Notes: generated by a model from the letters alone, not told the origin. A DNA stretch of 64,000 nt from Sedimentitalea arenosa (GCF_016428585.1 NZ_JAELVR010000008.1:62001-126000); one strand, 5' to 3'. Counted from the stretch's first letter, positions 37,345 through 46,550 are shown. Made by a program: numbers and translations.

Positions 37345-38178
37345 TCAGCGCTGAAGTCCACGACCGGACTCGGCCAGCCAGCGCGCCGCAACGAAGAAGC
37401 CACCGGCCAGAAGGGCCGGGAGCAGGAAGATGCGGAACACGTACACTGCAAGGATCGCGACATAGCTGGCCACCAGTTCGTCCGCCTGGTCGAAGATCGT
37501 GCCCGCGAGGGTACGGTAGGACTCCATTTCCGTCAGACCCGAGCGCATCCTGTCGAACCAGCCGGCCTCCGCGCCGGAGTCGGGCGTATCGATCGACGAG
37601 GTTATGCGGGCGATGACGGCCTCGTTTTCCTCCCAGACCTCGCGGGTCATGTGATCGGCCACGCTGCTGGACAGCAGAAAGGACAGGGGCAGTGCAAGCG
37701 CGAGAAAGACGCCGTAGGAGGCCAACCTGCGTCCCAGAACCTGCCCCGGCGCAAGCCACCACAAGAGGAACGCTCCCGCCATCATCGCGAACCCGACAGC
37801 GCCCACCGGTCCCATGGCCACGGCAAGGACACCGGAGAAGACCATGAGCGCAAAGACCGCATCGGCGATGCGCTCGATCGTGTCGTCGATGGGCTCGAGC
37901 ATCTTGAGCGGCTGCGCCGAACCCGACACGCCCAGCCCGACGCCCATTTCGACCTCCTGCGCGGTGGACAGCACCGCGTTGAGCGTGCGCAAGGTCACAT
38001 AGGTACCGGCGCTGGCTGCGCTGACCGTACTGGCATAGCCGGCCGCCTTCGTGCTGACCGGGTTATGGGCGTAAAACAGCGCCAGCAGGACTGACAGGGC
38101 TGCCCCTGCGAGAAGGGCGAACCCGGTCCATCGGCGTCGCTCAGCCGTCCTTTCGAATGACGTCGTTTCCCGGGTCAT
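37345..38178 (-). CDS. Hypothetical multi-pass membrane protein
   Basis: A 277-residue protein with about five hydrophobic segments: near 18-35, two around 105-150 (FALMVFSGVLAVAMGPVGAV and AGAFLLWWLAPG), one near 160-180 and one near the C-terminus (LAVYVFRIFLLPALLAGGFF). A soluble acidic loop lies between the last two. I recognise no family. ATG 38178, with GAGGAC upstream, makes it overlap the 3' end of the dimethylglycine-dehydrogenase-like gene by 38 nt. Expression therefore depends on that gene, hinting at a related role. Confidence 0.8.
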   Translation of the reverse strand: MTRETTSFERTAERRRWTGFALLAGAALSVLLALFYAHNPVSTKAAGYASTVSAASAGTYVTLRTLNAVLSTAQEVEMGVGLGVSGSAQPLKMLEPIDDTIERIADAVFALMVFSGVLAVAMGPVGAVGFAMMAGAFLLWWLAPGQVLGRRLASYGVFLALALPLSFLLSSSVADHMTREVWEENEAVIARITSSIDTPDSGAEAGWFDRMRSGLTEMESYRTLAGTIFDQADELVASYVAILAVYVFRIFLLPALLAGGFFVAARWLAESGRGLQR

Positions 38179-40630
38179 AGGGGCTGTCCTCACAAATCTC
38201 GGCATCCCACAGCTGATTCAGCATCTTGACTTGCAGCTTCGCGCCCGGAACCGCGATGTCCGGCTTCACATAGCCCATGCCAATGCTTTTTCCGAAGCTG
38301 ACGGAATAGCCACCCGAGGTTAAACGCCCGACGCGGGTGTCCCCTTGGTAAAGCGCCTCACGCCCCCACGGGTCGGCGTCCTCGGGACCGTCGATCAGCA
38401 GCGTCACGCATTTGCTGCGGATGCCCTTGGCCTCCATCGCCTCTCTACCGCGAAACGCCTTGGACAGGTCCACGAAACGCGGCAGATCGGCCTCCAGCGG
38501 GGTGGCGTCGCGGCCCAGTTCGTTGCCGAAGGCGCGATAGGACTTCTCCTGACGCAGCCAGTTCTGCGCCCGCGCGCCGACCGGTTTCAGGCCATGATGC
38601 GCGCCCGCCGCCATCAGCTGGTCCCAGAGATAATTCTGCATCTCGATCGGGTGGTGCAACTCCCAGCCCAGTTCGCCGGTATAGGCCACCCGGATCGCCC
38701 GTACCGGGCACATGCCCAGTTCGATATCGCGCATCGAAAGCCAGGGGAAACGCTTGTTGCCCAACACTGTGGCCGGATCGGCATCCTTGACGATCTCGTT
38801 CAGCACGTCGCGGGATTTCGGCCCGGCAATGGCAAAGACGCCCCATTGGGTGGTGACGTCCTGAATCTCGATGTACCCGTATTCGTCCATCTTGTCGGCA
38901 GCGGACTTGCGCAGGTAATCTGCGTCATAGGCCGTCCACGCCCCTGCGGAGACGAGGTAATACTCATCCTCGCCCAGCCGAACGATGGTGTATTCGGTGC
39001 GGGTGGTGCCGTGATCGGTCAGCGCATAGGTCAGGTTGATACGTCCGACCTTGGGTAGCTTGTTGCAGGTGAACCAGTCGAGAAATGCGGTCGCGCCCGG
39101 CCCCTTCACCACGTGCTTGGTGAATGCGGTGGCGTCGATCAGCCCGACACCTTCGCGGATGGCCTTCGCCTCTTCGACCGCGTATTGCCACCAGCCGCCA
39201 CGGCGGAAGCTGCGGCTGTCATGATCGCTGAAGCCTTCGGGGGCGTAGTAGTTCGGCCGTTCCCAGCCATTGACGAAGCCGAACTGCGCCCCGAGGGCCT
39301 TCTGCCGGTCATAGGCGGGTGCCGTGCGCAACGGGCGGCAGGCCGGGCGTTCCTCGTCCGGATGGTGCAGGATGTAGACGTGGTCGTAGCATTCCTCGTT
39401 CTTTCGCGCGGCGAATTCGGTCGTCATCCAGTCGCCATAGCGCTTGGGGTCAAGGCTCGCCATGTCGATCTCGGCCTCGCCCTCGACCATCATCTGGGCG
39501 AGGTAATACCCGGTGCCACCCGCCGCGGTGATGCCAAAGCTGAAGCCCTCGGCCAGCCACATGTTGCGCAGACCCGGAGCCGGCCCGACCAGCGGGTTGC
39601 CGTCGGGTGTATAGCAGATCGGGCCATTGAAATCGTCCTTCAGCCCGCAATTCTCGGCGCTCGGCATCCGGTGGTTCATCGCCAGGTATTGTTCCTCGAT
39701 CCGGTCCAGATCAAGCTGGAACAGGTCGGCACGGAAGCTGTCGGGCACCCCGTATTCGAACCGTGCCGGCGCCCCCTTTTCATAGACACCCAGGATCCAA
39801 CCGCCGCGTTCCTCGCGCACATAGCTCTGCGCGTCGGCGTCGCGGATCACCGGATGCTCGGGATGATCCTTGCGGAACTCCACCAGGGCGGGATCCTGCT
39901 CCATCACGATGAACTGATGCTCGACCGGGATCGCCGGCATCTTTATGCCCAACATCTTCGCGGTGCGCTGTGCGTGGTTGCCGCTCGCGGTGACGACATG
40001 TTCGGCGGTGATGACGATTTGCTCGTCGCTCGGCACCAGGTTGCCGCCCTTCTCGACCATCTTCGTCGCGGTGACCTCCCAGGTTTCGCCGGTCCAGTGA
40101 AACGCGTCGGCCTGCCATTTGCGTTCGATCATGACGCCGCGTTGGCGCGCCCCCTTGGCCATCGCCATGGTCACATCGGCAGGATTGATGTACCCGTCCG
40201 TGTGATGATAGAGCGCGCCCTTCAGGTCCTCGGTGCGGATCAGCGGCCAGCGCGCCTTGATCTCGTCCGGGGTCAGGAAGACGTAAGGAACGCCACAGGT
40301 TTCCGCCGTGCTGGCGTAGAGCATGTATTCGTCCATGCGCTCCTGTGTCTGTGCCATGCGCAGGTTGCCGACCACAGCAAAGCCGGCATTCAGCCCCGTT
40401 TCTTCCTCGAGGGTCTTGTAGAACTCGACCGAATACTGGTGGATATGGGTCGTGGCAAAGGACATGTTGAACAGCGGCAACAAGCCAGCCGCATGCCAGG
40501 TCGACCCGCTGGTCAACTCGTCCCGTTCAAGCAACATCACGTCGTCCCAACCGGCCTTCGCCAGATGATAGGCGATCGAGGTACCCACGGCCCCACCCCC
40601 GACGACCAGGGCTTTCACTTGCGTTTTCAT
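38141..40630 (-). CDS. FAD-dependent dimethylglycine/sarcosine dehydrogenase-like protein with GcvT domain
   Basis: An 829-residue enzyme. The N-terminal DAO domain has the FAD loop VVGGGAVGTSIAYHLAKAG and GSTWHAAGLLPLF (flavin-attachment region of the DMGDH/SARDH group). A middle FAO domain is followed by a GcvT-like folate-binding domain (about 430-829) with ATAFTKHVVKGPGA and YTGELGWELHHP. Such enzymes oxidatively demethylate dimethylglycine or sarcosine and pass formaldehyde units to tetrahydrofolate. A link to choline/betaine breakdown is likely, but betA/betB and BHMT are not here. ATG 40630 has GGAG upstream. Confidence 0.9.
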   Translation of the reverse strand: MKTQVKALVVGGGAVGTSIAYHLAKAGWDDVMLLERDELTSGSTWHAAGLLPLFNMSFATTHIHQYSVEFYKTLEEETGLNAGFAVVGNLRMAQTQERMDEYMLYASTAETCGVPYVFLTPDEIKARWPLIRTEDLKGALYHHTDGYINPADVTMAMAKGARQRGVMIERKWQADAFHWTGETWEVTATKMVEKGGNLVPSDEQIVITAEHVVTASGNHAQRTAKMLGIKMPAIPVEHQFIVMEQDPALVEFRKDHPEHPVIRDADAQSYVREERGGWILGVYEKGAPARFEYGVPDSFRADLFQLDLDRIEEQYLAMNHRMPSAENCGLKDDFNGPICYTPDGNPLVGPAPGLRNMWLAEGFSFGITAAGGTGYYLAQMMVEGEAEIDMASLDPKRYGDWMTTEFAARKNEECYDHVYILHHPDEERPACRPLRTAPAYDRQKALGAQFGFVNGWERPNYYAPEGFSDHDSRSFRRGGWWQYAVEEAKAIREGVGLIDATAFTKHVVKGPGATAFLDWFTCNKLPKVGRINLTYALTDHGTTRTEYTIVRLGEDEYYLVSAGAWTAYDADYLRKSAADKMDEYGYIEIQDVTTQWGVFAIAGPKSRDVLNEIVKDADPATVLGNKRFPWLSMRDIELGMCPVRAIRVAYTGELGWELHHPIEMQNYLWDQLMAAGAHHGLKPVGARAQNWLRQEKSYRAFGNELGRDATPLEADLPRFVDLSKAFRGREAMEAKGIRSKCVTLLIDGPEDADPWGREALYQGDTRVGRLTSGGYSVSFGKSIGMGYVKPDIAVPGAKLQVKMLNQLWDAEICEDSPYDPGNDVIRKDG

Positions 40631-40777
40631 CGGCTCACTCCACGGCACGAGTCACTTGCCAGCGGTTATGCCTTTCCGGCACGTCGCGCGCCAATCTCAT
40701 CCGACACAAACCGCAACAAAACCGACCTTGCCTGAAACTTCCCGCAAACGGCAACCGGTGCGCGGCAGCACGGCCAA

Positions 40778-40796
40778 GCGGGGCTCGATGCCCCGC
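40778..40796 (-). terminator. Terminator of ccoGHIS
   Basis: GCGGGGC / GCCCCGC with a 5-nt loop, beginning 16 nt after the ccoS stop on the minus strand. It separates the cbb3 assembly operon from the dehydrogenase gene. Confidence 0.6.
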
Positions 40797-40811
40797 GAGG
40801 GCGTCTCCGGT

Positions 40812-40970
40812 TCACGGCTTGGGGTGGTCGTCCCATTCATCCGACAGGATCCGGCGTGCATCGCCTTCCGGATCGTCGTACTGGTTCGAGCGCACCGTGT
40901 AGATGAACGCCACCAGTCCGATGGCGCCCATCGTCAGGGAAATCGGGATCAGGTAGGACAGGATCGACAT
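40812..40970 (-). CDS. ccoS: Cytochrome oxidase maturation protein CcoS (cbb3-type)
   Basis: A 52-residue single-helix membrane protein: MSILSYLIPISLTMGAIGLV, then AFIYTVRSNQYDDPEGDARR and ILSDEWDDHPKP. The short hydrophobic start followed by QYDDPEGDARRIL is the CcoS hallmark. It is needed for cofactor insertion into CcoN. It starts 4 nt after the ccoI stop and is the last gene of ccoGHIS. Confidence 0.93.
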   Translation of the reverse strand: MSILSYLIPISLTMGAIGLVAFIYTVRSNQYDDPEGDARRILSDEWDDHPKP

Positions 40971-40974
40971 CTGT

Positions 40975-43155
40975 TCACTTCACACGCAGAGCATTCAGGG
41001 ACACGGTAATCGAACTGGTCGACATGGCCAAGGCCGCGATCAACGGCGTGGCCATGCCGGCAACCGCCAGCGGCACGGCGATAATGTTGTACACCGTCGC
41101 GATGCGGAAATTCTCCTTGATCCGCTTGGTGGCACGGACCGCGGTGTCACAGGCATCGGCGATCGGGCTGAGGTCGCGCCCCAAGAGCACGATATCCGAT
41201 GCGACACGCGCCGCATCCAGTGCCGTCGCCGGGGAAATCGAGACATGCGCCGCCGCCAGCGCAGCGGTGTCGTTCAGTCCGTCGCCCACCATCAGGACAT
41301 GGCGACCCTGTTCGCTCAGCGCCTTGATCCGGGCCGCCTTGTCCTCGGGCAGGGCCTCGGCAATCCAGCGCTCGATGTTCAACCGTCGCGCCAGATCCTC
41401 AACCGGTCCGGCCGCGTCGCCGGACATCAGCAGAACCTCCTTGCCCGCCGCCCGCAAGCCCGCAATCGCCTCTTTGGCTCCCGGGCGCAGCGCGTCGGTG
41501 AAGAGGAAGGGCCGCGGTGTCTCGGTACCGATGGCCAGCCATGCCGCCGTTTGCGTCCTTTGCGCGCCCCCGACCCAATTCGCCCGGCCCAGCCTGACAG
41601 TCTGCCCGCGCCATGTGGCCTCGGTGCCATAACCCGGCACCTCGCGCAGATCCGTCACGCGGGCGGGCTTGATACCCGCGGATCGCGCCGCCGCAGTCAG
41701 CGATCTGGAAAGCGGATGCGCGGACCCTTCGGCCAACGCAAGCGCGACCTCGAGTTCCGTTCGCGTGAAATCTCCCAGATCGACCACCTCGGGCGTGCCG
41801 GCGGTCAGGGTTCCGGTCTTGTCGAAAACGACGGTATCGACCTGCGACAACCGCTCCAGTGCGGTCGCGTCCTTGATCAACATCCCCTTTCGGAACAGCC
41901 GGCCCGACGCCGCAGTGGTCACCGCCGGCACCGCGAGTCCCAGGGCACAGGGGCAGGTGATGATGAGAACCGCCGCCGCGATGTTCAACGCCACCCGCAG
42001 GTCGCCCGACCACAGGTACCAGCCGAGGAAACTGAGCGCGGAAAGGATATGCACCCCCGGCGCATACAGCTTGGCCGCCGCGTCGGCGAGCGAGGTATAT
42101 CTCGATCGTCCTGACTCGGCGATCGCCACCAGGTCGGCCATGCGGTGCAACGAGGTGTCCTGCCCCACGGCGCTGGCCCGCACCGTCAGCGGCCCGGTCA
42201 GGTTTACCTCGCCGGCACTGACCACCAGTCCCGGCGCGGCGAAGACGGGCAAGGTCTCCCCGGTCAGAAGCGACCGGTCCAGTTCCGACTGGCCCGACAC
42301 GATCTCTCCATCGACGGGCATCCGCCCGCCCGGGCGCACCAGAACAAGGTCGCCCACGACAAGCTCGGCCACGGGCACTTCCCGCTCGACGCCATCGACC
42401 AGCTTGAGCGCGCGAGGCACCTCGAGCGCGGCCAATTCCTCGGCGGCAGATCGGGCGACAGCGCGAGTCCGGTAATCGAGATACCGTCCGGCCAACAGGA
42501 AGAAGGTCAACGCCAGAGCCGCGTCAAAATAGGCGTGTTCGCCCGAGAGCGACGTCTCCCAGAGCGACGTGACCAGTGCCAGCACGATCGCGAGCACGAT
42601 CGGCACATCCATGTTCAGACGGCGAGCCGACAGCGCCGCCCAGGCGTTGCGGAAGAACGGCTGCGCGGAATAGGCGATCGCCGGCAACGTGATCGCCGCC
42701 GAAATCCAGTGGAACATGTCGCGCGTCGCATCCGTCGCCCCGGACCAGACCGAGACCGACAGGAGCATCACGTTCATGGACGCGAACCCCGCGACTGCCA
42801 GCCGGATCAGCAGAGCGCGCCCGGCCGTGTCGGTCTGGGTAGCGCTCAGCGCGCCGGGGTCGAGTTCGTGCGCCTCATAGCCAAGCCCTTCGAGCACACC
42901 GATCAGGTCGCGCGCGGTGACGCTGTCATCGGCCTCGACCATTGCGCGCTTGAGTGTGAGATTGACCCGTGCGCCGTGGACTCCGGGATGCGCATTCAGG
43001 CCCCGCTCCACCGCCGAGATGCAGCCCTGGCAATGGATGCCGGGCAGGGACAGAGCGATGCGTGCGTCCTTGGGCGCCTCCGCGACGGGCTCCGCCGGGG
43101 TCGCGAGGCAGCCCGGGCAGGCGGCGGCGGACGGCGGACGCAACTGTGCCGTCAT
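40975..43155 (-). CDS. ccoI: Copper-translocating P-type ATPase CcoI/FixI (cbb3 assembly)
   Basis: A 726-residue P1B ATPase. An N-terminal heavy-metal domain (GIHCQGCISAV) is preceded by another cysteine pair (CPGC). The membrane metal site is IITCPCALGLAVPA (CPC), the phosphorylation motif VVFDKTGTLTAGTP, the SAHPLSRS histidine and MVGDGLNDTAALAAA. It supplies copper for the CuB centre of cytochrome cbb3 rather than general copper tolerance, as its place between ccoH and ccoS shows. It lies 6 nt after ccoH. Confidence 0.95.
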   Translation of the reverse strand: MTAQLRPPSAAACPGCLATPAEPVAEAPKDARIALSLPGIHCQGCISAVERGLNAHPGVHGARVNLTLKRAMVEADDSVTARDLIGVLEGLGYEAHELDPGALSATQTDTAGRALLIRLAVAGFASMNVMLLSVSVWSGATDATRDMFHWISAAITLPAIAYSAQPFFRNAWAALSARRLNMDVPIVLAIVLALVTSLWETSLSGEHAYFDAALALTFFLLAGRYLDYRTRAVARSAAEELAALEVPRALKLVDGVEREVPVAELVVGDLVLVRPGGRMPVDGEIVSGQSELDRSLLTGETLPVFAAPGLVVSAGEVNLTGPLTVRASAVGQDTSLHRMADLVAIAESGRSRYTSLADAAAKLYAPGVHILSALSFLGWYLWSGDLRVALNIAAAVLIITCPCALGLAVPAVTTAASGRLFRKGMLIKDATALERLSQVDTVVFDKTGTLTAGTPEVVDLGDFTRTELEVALALAEGSAHPLSRSLTAAARSAGIKPARVTDLREVPGYGTEATWRGQTVRLGRANWVGGAQRTQTAAWLAIGTETPRPFLFTDALRPGAKEAIAGLRAAGKEVLLMSGDAAGPVEDLARRLNIERWIAEALPEDKAARIKALSEQGRHVLMVGDGLNDTAALAAAHVSISPATALDAARVASDIVLLGRDLSPIADACDTAVRATKRIKENFRIATVYNIIAVPLAVAGMATPLIAALAMSTSSITVSLNALRVK

Positions 43156-43161
43156 GGCCGA

Positions 43162-43620
43162 TCAGCCCCGCACATGCAGGATCACGCGCTGGGTGAACTC
43201 GGTTCCGTCGTCGGCGCGTGCGACCATGCGGATGTTCCAGTTGCCCGCTCCCAGATCGACGGGCGCAACATAGGCTGTGCCATCGAAGGCAAAGTCCGGC
43301 TCCACATCGTCCTTGACATGGGTTGCGCGACCCAGCACCGCCGACAGCTTGGCCACCTCCACAGGAGCGCCCTCGGTGTCGGTGATCGACAGGATGACCT
43401 GTCCATCGCGGGCATCCGCCCGCACCGACCATCCCAACGCCTCCTGCGCGTCGCGCCTCACATCGAACTCCTGGCTGGCGACGTAGGAGTTCTTGACCTC
43501 GAGCCCCGGAAAGGTCGACACCGCGCTGTAGGCCAGGGCCAGATTCACTCCGATGATGACCGCGAACGCGCCGATGAAAACGGCTGCCGCGTGCTTGCCT
43601 GTGAATTCACGTTTTGCCAT
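43162..43620 (-). CDS. ccoH: Cytochrome cbb3 assembly protein CcoH/FixH
   Basis: A 152-residue protein with one N-terminal membrane helix (AAVFIGAFAVIIGVNLALAY) and a periplasmic FixH domain: LEVKNSYVASQEFD, ALGWSVRADARDG and APVDLGAGNWNIRM. It is needed for stable cbb3 assembly, possibly with CcoI. It lies 3 nt after ccoG and 6 nt before ccoI. Confidence 0.94.
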   Translation of the reverse strand: MAKREFTGKHAAAVFIGAFAVIIGVNLALAYSAVSTFPGLEVKNSYVASQEFDVRRDAQEALGWSVRADARDGQVILSITDTEGAPVEVAKLSAVLGRATHVKDDVEPDFAFDGTAYVAPVDLGAGNWNIRMVARADDGTEFTQRVILHVRG

Positions 43621-43623
43621 CTC

Positions 43624-45054
43624 TCAGTTCCCCTTGCCGTTGAAGGTCGAGTCCTTGTAGGCCCGATCGCCGTTGCTCAGATCCTCGACCCAGAACCGGA
43701 TATCGGTATTGCCGGCGTTCGACGGGGCAGATGCCCCCGGAGACACCACGTAGACTCGCTGCAGGAACCCGGTGTCGGCCGGCACTTCGATCGAGTCATA
43801 GGGAGACCCCTCAAGCTGGATGCGCAGCGATGGGTCGCCCACGACCGACAAGCGGAATTGGCGCGGTTCGCCGTTCTTGTTCAGCATCCGGATATCGTAG
43901 GTATTTCTGATCGACCCATCGGACATGGTGACGTATGTCGGGTTTCGGATCGGCGCCACGGTCATCTCGATATCTTGCCGGATGAACAGCGCGAACACCA
44001 AGCCGAGGCCGACCAGCGACCACAGGGCTGTGTACATGATCGTGCGCGGTCGAAGAATGTGTTTCCAGATGTTCTTGGGCGGCAATCCGCTGCGCTCTCG
44101 CCCTTCATCGGACAATGCCATGTAGTCGATCAGCCCGCGCGGCTTGCCGATCTTGGCCATGATATCGTCACAGGCGTCTATGCAGAGCGCACAGGTGATG
44201 CATTCCAGCTGTTGTCCGTCGCGGATATCGATGCCCACCGGGCACACGTTGACGCAAGCCATGCAATCGATGCAATCGCCCTGCGGCTCGCCCGCCTTGA
44301 CGGCTTCGGAATGCTTCCGCGGTTCTCCACGCCACTCGCGATAGCCGACGACAAGCGTGTCCTCGTCCATCATCGCGGCCTGAATACGCGGCCAGGGACA
44401 GGCATAGATGCAGATCTGCTCGCGCGCGAAGCCCCCGAAAAAGAAGGTCGTCAGGGTCAGGATCGCCATGGTGGTATAGGCGACCGGGTGCGCGTTGCCC
44501 GTCACCAGATCGCGCGCCAGCGTCGGCGCATCGGCAAAGTAGAATATCCACGCACCGCCGGTCGCAAGGCCTATCAGAAGCCAGATCGTCCATTTCGTGA
44601 TGCGCAGGCGGAACTTGCGGAAATCCATCTTTTGCTGCCGGTGCAGACGGAGCTGCGCGTTCCGGTCACCCTCGATCCAGCGTTCGACGAGGATGAAGAG
44701 GTCGGTCCAGACGGTCTGGGGGCAGGCATAACCGCACCAGACCCGTCCCAGAGCCGATGTGAACAGAAACAGCCCGAGCCCCGCCATGATGAGAAGGCCC
44801 GCGACGAAATAGAACTCGTGCGGCCAGATCTCGATCCAGAAAAAATAGAACCGGCGGTTGGCAAGATCGAGCAGCACGGCCTGATCCGGCAAGCTAGGAC
44901 CGCGATCCCAGCGGATCCAGGGAGTCAGGTAGTAGATACCCAGCGTGACGATGAGAATGATCCATTTCAGGTTGCGGAATGGACCTGACACGCGCTTGGG
45001 AAAAATCGGCTCCCGCGCGGCATAGAGACTTGGGGCGGGTTCGGTACTGCTCAC
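43624..45054 (-). CDS. ccoG: Cytochrome c oxidase accessory protein CcoG (RdxA/FixG)
   Basis: A 476-residue inner-membrane iron-sulfur protein implicated in copper reduction for cbb3 assembly. It has about five helices, RVWCGYACPQTVWTDLF, and two 4Fe-4S clusters (CIDCMACVNVCPVGIDIR and CITCALCIDACDDIMAK). A C-terminal periplasmic immunoglobulin-like domain follows. I choose GTG 45054, which has GGAG 7 nt upstream; a longer frame starts at GTG 45096 without a ribosome site. The FNR box centred at 45123.5 predicts a transcript start near 45082, which also excludes 45096. Confidence 0.94.
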   Translation of the reverse strand: MSSTEPAPSLYAAREPIFPKRVSGPFRNLKWIILIVTLGIYYLTPWIRWDRGPSLPDQAVLLDLANRRFYFFWIEIWPHEFYFVAGLLIMAGLGLFLFTSALGRVWCGYACPQTVWTDLFILVERWIEGDRNAQLRLHRQQKMDFRKFRLRITKWTIWLLIGLATGGAWIFYFADAPTLARDLVTGNAHPVAYTTMAILTLTTFFFGGFAREQICIYACPWPRIQAAMMDEDTLVVGYREWRGEPRKHSEAVKAGEPQGDCIDCMACVNVCPVGIDIRDGQQLECITCALCIDACDDIMAKIGKPRGLIDYMALSDEGRERSGLPPKNIWKHILRPRTIMYTALWSLVGLGLVFALFIRQDIEMTVAPIRNPTYVTMSDGSIRNTYDIRMLNKNGEPRQFRLSVVGDPSLRIQLEGSPYDSIEVPADTGFLQRVYVVSPGASAPSNAGNTDIRFWVEDLSNGDRAYKDSTFNGKGN

Positions 45055-45116
45055 GGAATCACTCCGGTTGGAAGGCCTTGCTGCTGGCGTTGTCACAGAT
45101 GCGCCGCATGCAAACT

Positions 45117-45130
45117 TTGATATGGGTCAA
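45117..45130 (-). promoter_or_regulatory. FNR box upstream of ccoG
   Basis: TTGAT-ATGG-GTCAA matches the FNR/FnrL consensus TTGAT-N4-ATCAA at all but one base. Its centre lies 69 nt before the chosen ccoG start, compatible with activation of ccoGHIS from about -41.5. FnrL is encoded 8 kb away. Confidence 0.85.
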
Positions 45131-45261
45131 AAAGCGCATCGGACAGTAATGTTTTCCGGGCAATCAGCCGGGTGAGACACCATGCCGCCCACGCGTTCCC
45201 GGTCGGGCGACGCAGGTCATGCGGGTCGGCTACCGAGGCGGGCAATTCGAAAGACGAGTAC

Positions 45262-45286
45262 CCTGCGTCGTCACACGGGCCGCAGG
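45262..45286 (-). terminator. Possible terminator after the desaturase gene
   Basis: CCTGCG / CGCAGG with a 13-nt loop directly after the desaturase stop. A second arrangement pairs CGACGCAGG (45208-45216) with CCTGCGTCG (45262-45270), so the two structures compete. The rest of 45131-45286 shows no gene. Confidence 0.4.
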
Positions 45287-46327
45287 TCAGGTTCCGTAGA
45301 GGGCTGACGCCTGCCGGAATGACAACAGGCGGCGGTCGCGTTCGTCCCACAGGTGCAAGCGACCACAAGCAAAGCTTTCGGACAGGGTCATGCGGTTCAT
45401 GGTGGCCAGAACGGCATGATCGCGCAGGACTTCGGTCAGACGATAGAATGGAATGCGGCTGTAGAGATGATGCACGTGATGCACGCCGATGTTCGCCGAG
45501 AACCAGCGCAGCACCGCCGGCAAGTCGTAGAAAGAGCTGCCGTGAAGTGCCGACTCATGCAATTGCCAGTCTTCCTCGGAGTTCCAACTGGTTTCCTCGA
45601 ACTGGTGCTGGATGAAGAACAGCCAGACCCCGGCCGACGCCGCGATCAACGTCGTGGGCAGGAACACCAGCAGCACCGGGGCAAGGCCTCCGAAATAGAT
45701 GATCACGCCCAACCCTATGCAAAGGGCGAGGTTGGTACCCATCGCACTTGTCCAATAGCGCCAGCCCGCGGTCATCAGGCCGATCGGCAGGCGGTTCTGC
45801 AAGAAGAAGATGTATCCCGGCCCCAGCCCGAACAGGGTGAAGGGGTTGCGGTAGAGCCGATAATGCCACCGCCAGAGCGGCGACAGAGCCTGATACTCGG
45901 CCACGGTCAGGGTGTGGACATCGCCGATGCCGCGCCGCGCGAGATTTCCGGCCGCCGAATGATGGATTGAATGGGTACGCCGCCAGACATCATACGGCGT
46001 GAGTGTCAGCACACCCAACGCGCGCCCCGTCCAGTCGCTCACCAAACGGTTGCCAAAGAACGCCCCGTGGCCGCAATCGTGCTGGATCGCGAAAAGCCGG
46101 ACGAGGAATCCCGCGTTGAGAAGCGAAATCGCGAGGGCCAGCCAATAGCTGAACGAGAGCGCCCACCAGGCCAACGCCCATAGAGCGAAGAACGGCAACA
46201 GGCTGACACCAAGTTCAAACAGACTGCGCCACAGGTTCGGTTCGCGATACTTCGCCAGGACCTGAACCCATTCGCGCGCGGACAGAGTCCGGGTCTCCTC
46301 GATGTCGGCTTGCCGTGACCCGTCCAT
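45287..46327 (-). CDS. Membrane fatty acid desaturase
   Basis: A 346-residue integral-membrane di-iron desaturase. The three histidine boxes are complete: QHDCGHGAFF, RRTHSIHHSAAG and GVHHVHHLYSRIPFYRL. Hydrophobic pairs (ALWALAWWALSFSYWLALAI; FLPTTLIAASAGVWLFFIQ) flank them. It introduces a double bond into membrane acyl chains; the regiochemistry and carrier are not predictable. ATG 46327 is preferred to a TTG ten codons upstream. The gene sits between ccoGHIS and ccoNOQP on the same strand, separated from each by hairpins. It needs oxygen, an odd neighbour for a low-oxygen oxidase. Confidence 0.92.
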   Translation of the reverse strand: MDGSRQADIEETRTLSAREWVQVLAKYREPNLWRSLFELGVSLLPFFALWALAWWALSFSYWLALAISLLNAGFLVRLFAIQHDCGHGAFFGNRLVSDWTGRALGVLTLTPYDVWRRTHSIHHSAAGNLARRGIGDVHTLTVAEYQALSPLWRWHYRLYRNPFTLFGLGPGYIFFLQNRLPIGLMTAGWRYWTSAMGTNLALCIGLGVIIYFGGLAPVLLVFLPTTLIAASAGVWLFFIQHQFEETSWNSEEDWQLHESALHGSSFYDLPAVLRWFSANIGVHHVHHLYSRIPFYRLTEVLRDHAVLATMNRMTLSESFACGRLHLWDERDRRLLSFRQASALYGT

Positions 46328-46483
46328 GTGCCTGCTGTTCTGTTGTCGTTTTACCAACCCCGGATATACGACACCTGCCGCATGACAAGCACAATCGACC
46401 CGGACACTGCAAACAGTGCCTCATATGAGGTTACGAACACGTTACCAAAGTCAACCGGAACGCCTTGTCAGAACGGCTCGATT

Positions 46484-46550
46484 TCGGTGCTGTTGGAATA
46501 TCGGCACCGACTCTTCAGGAAACGCGCGAACAGATCGAAGAGTCGGTGCC
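46484..46550. repeat. Competing inverted repeats between ccoP and the desaturase
   Basis: GGCACCGACTCTTC (46503-46516) pairs perfectly over 14 bp with GAAGAGTCGGTGCC (46537-46550) around a 20-nt loop. The same left arm can instead pair with TCGGTGC at 46484-46490 (GCACCGA, 46504-46510), so two hairpins exclude each other. The flank also has a 12-bp palindrome, CCTCATATGAGG (46419-46430), and a CACTG-caaa-CAGTG hairpin (46405-46418). No coding frame explains the structure. Confidence 0.75.

Noticed and set aside
42145-44988. A 947-residue plus-strand open frame
   Set aside because: It lies antisense to ccoI, ccoH and ccoG, which have full family motifs. Its composition (Arg/His/Asp-rich, no domains) is typical of high-GC antisense frames.
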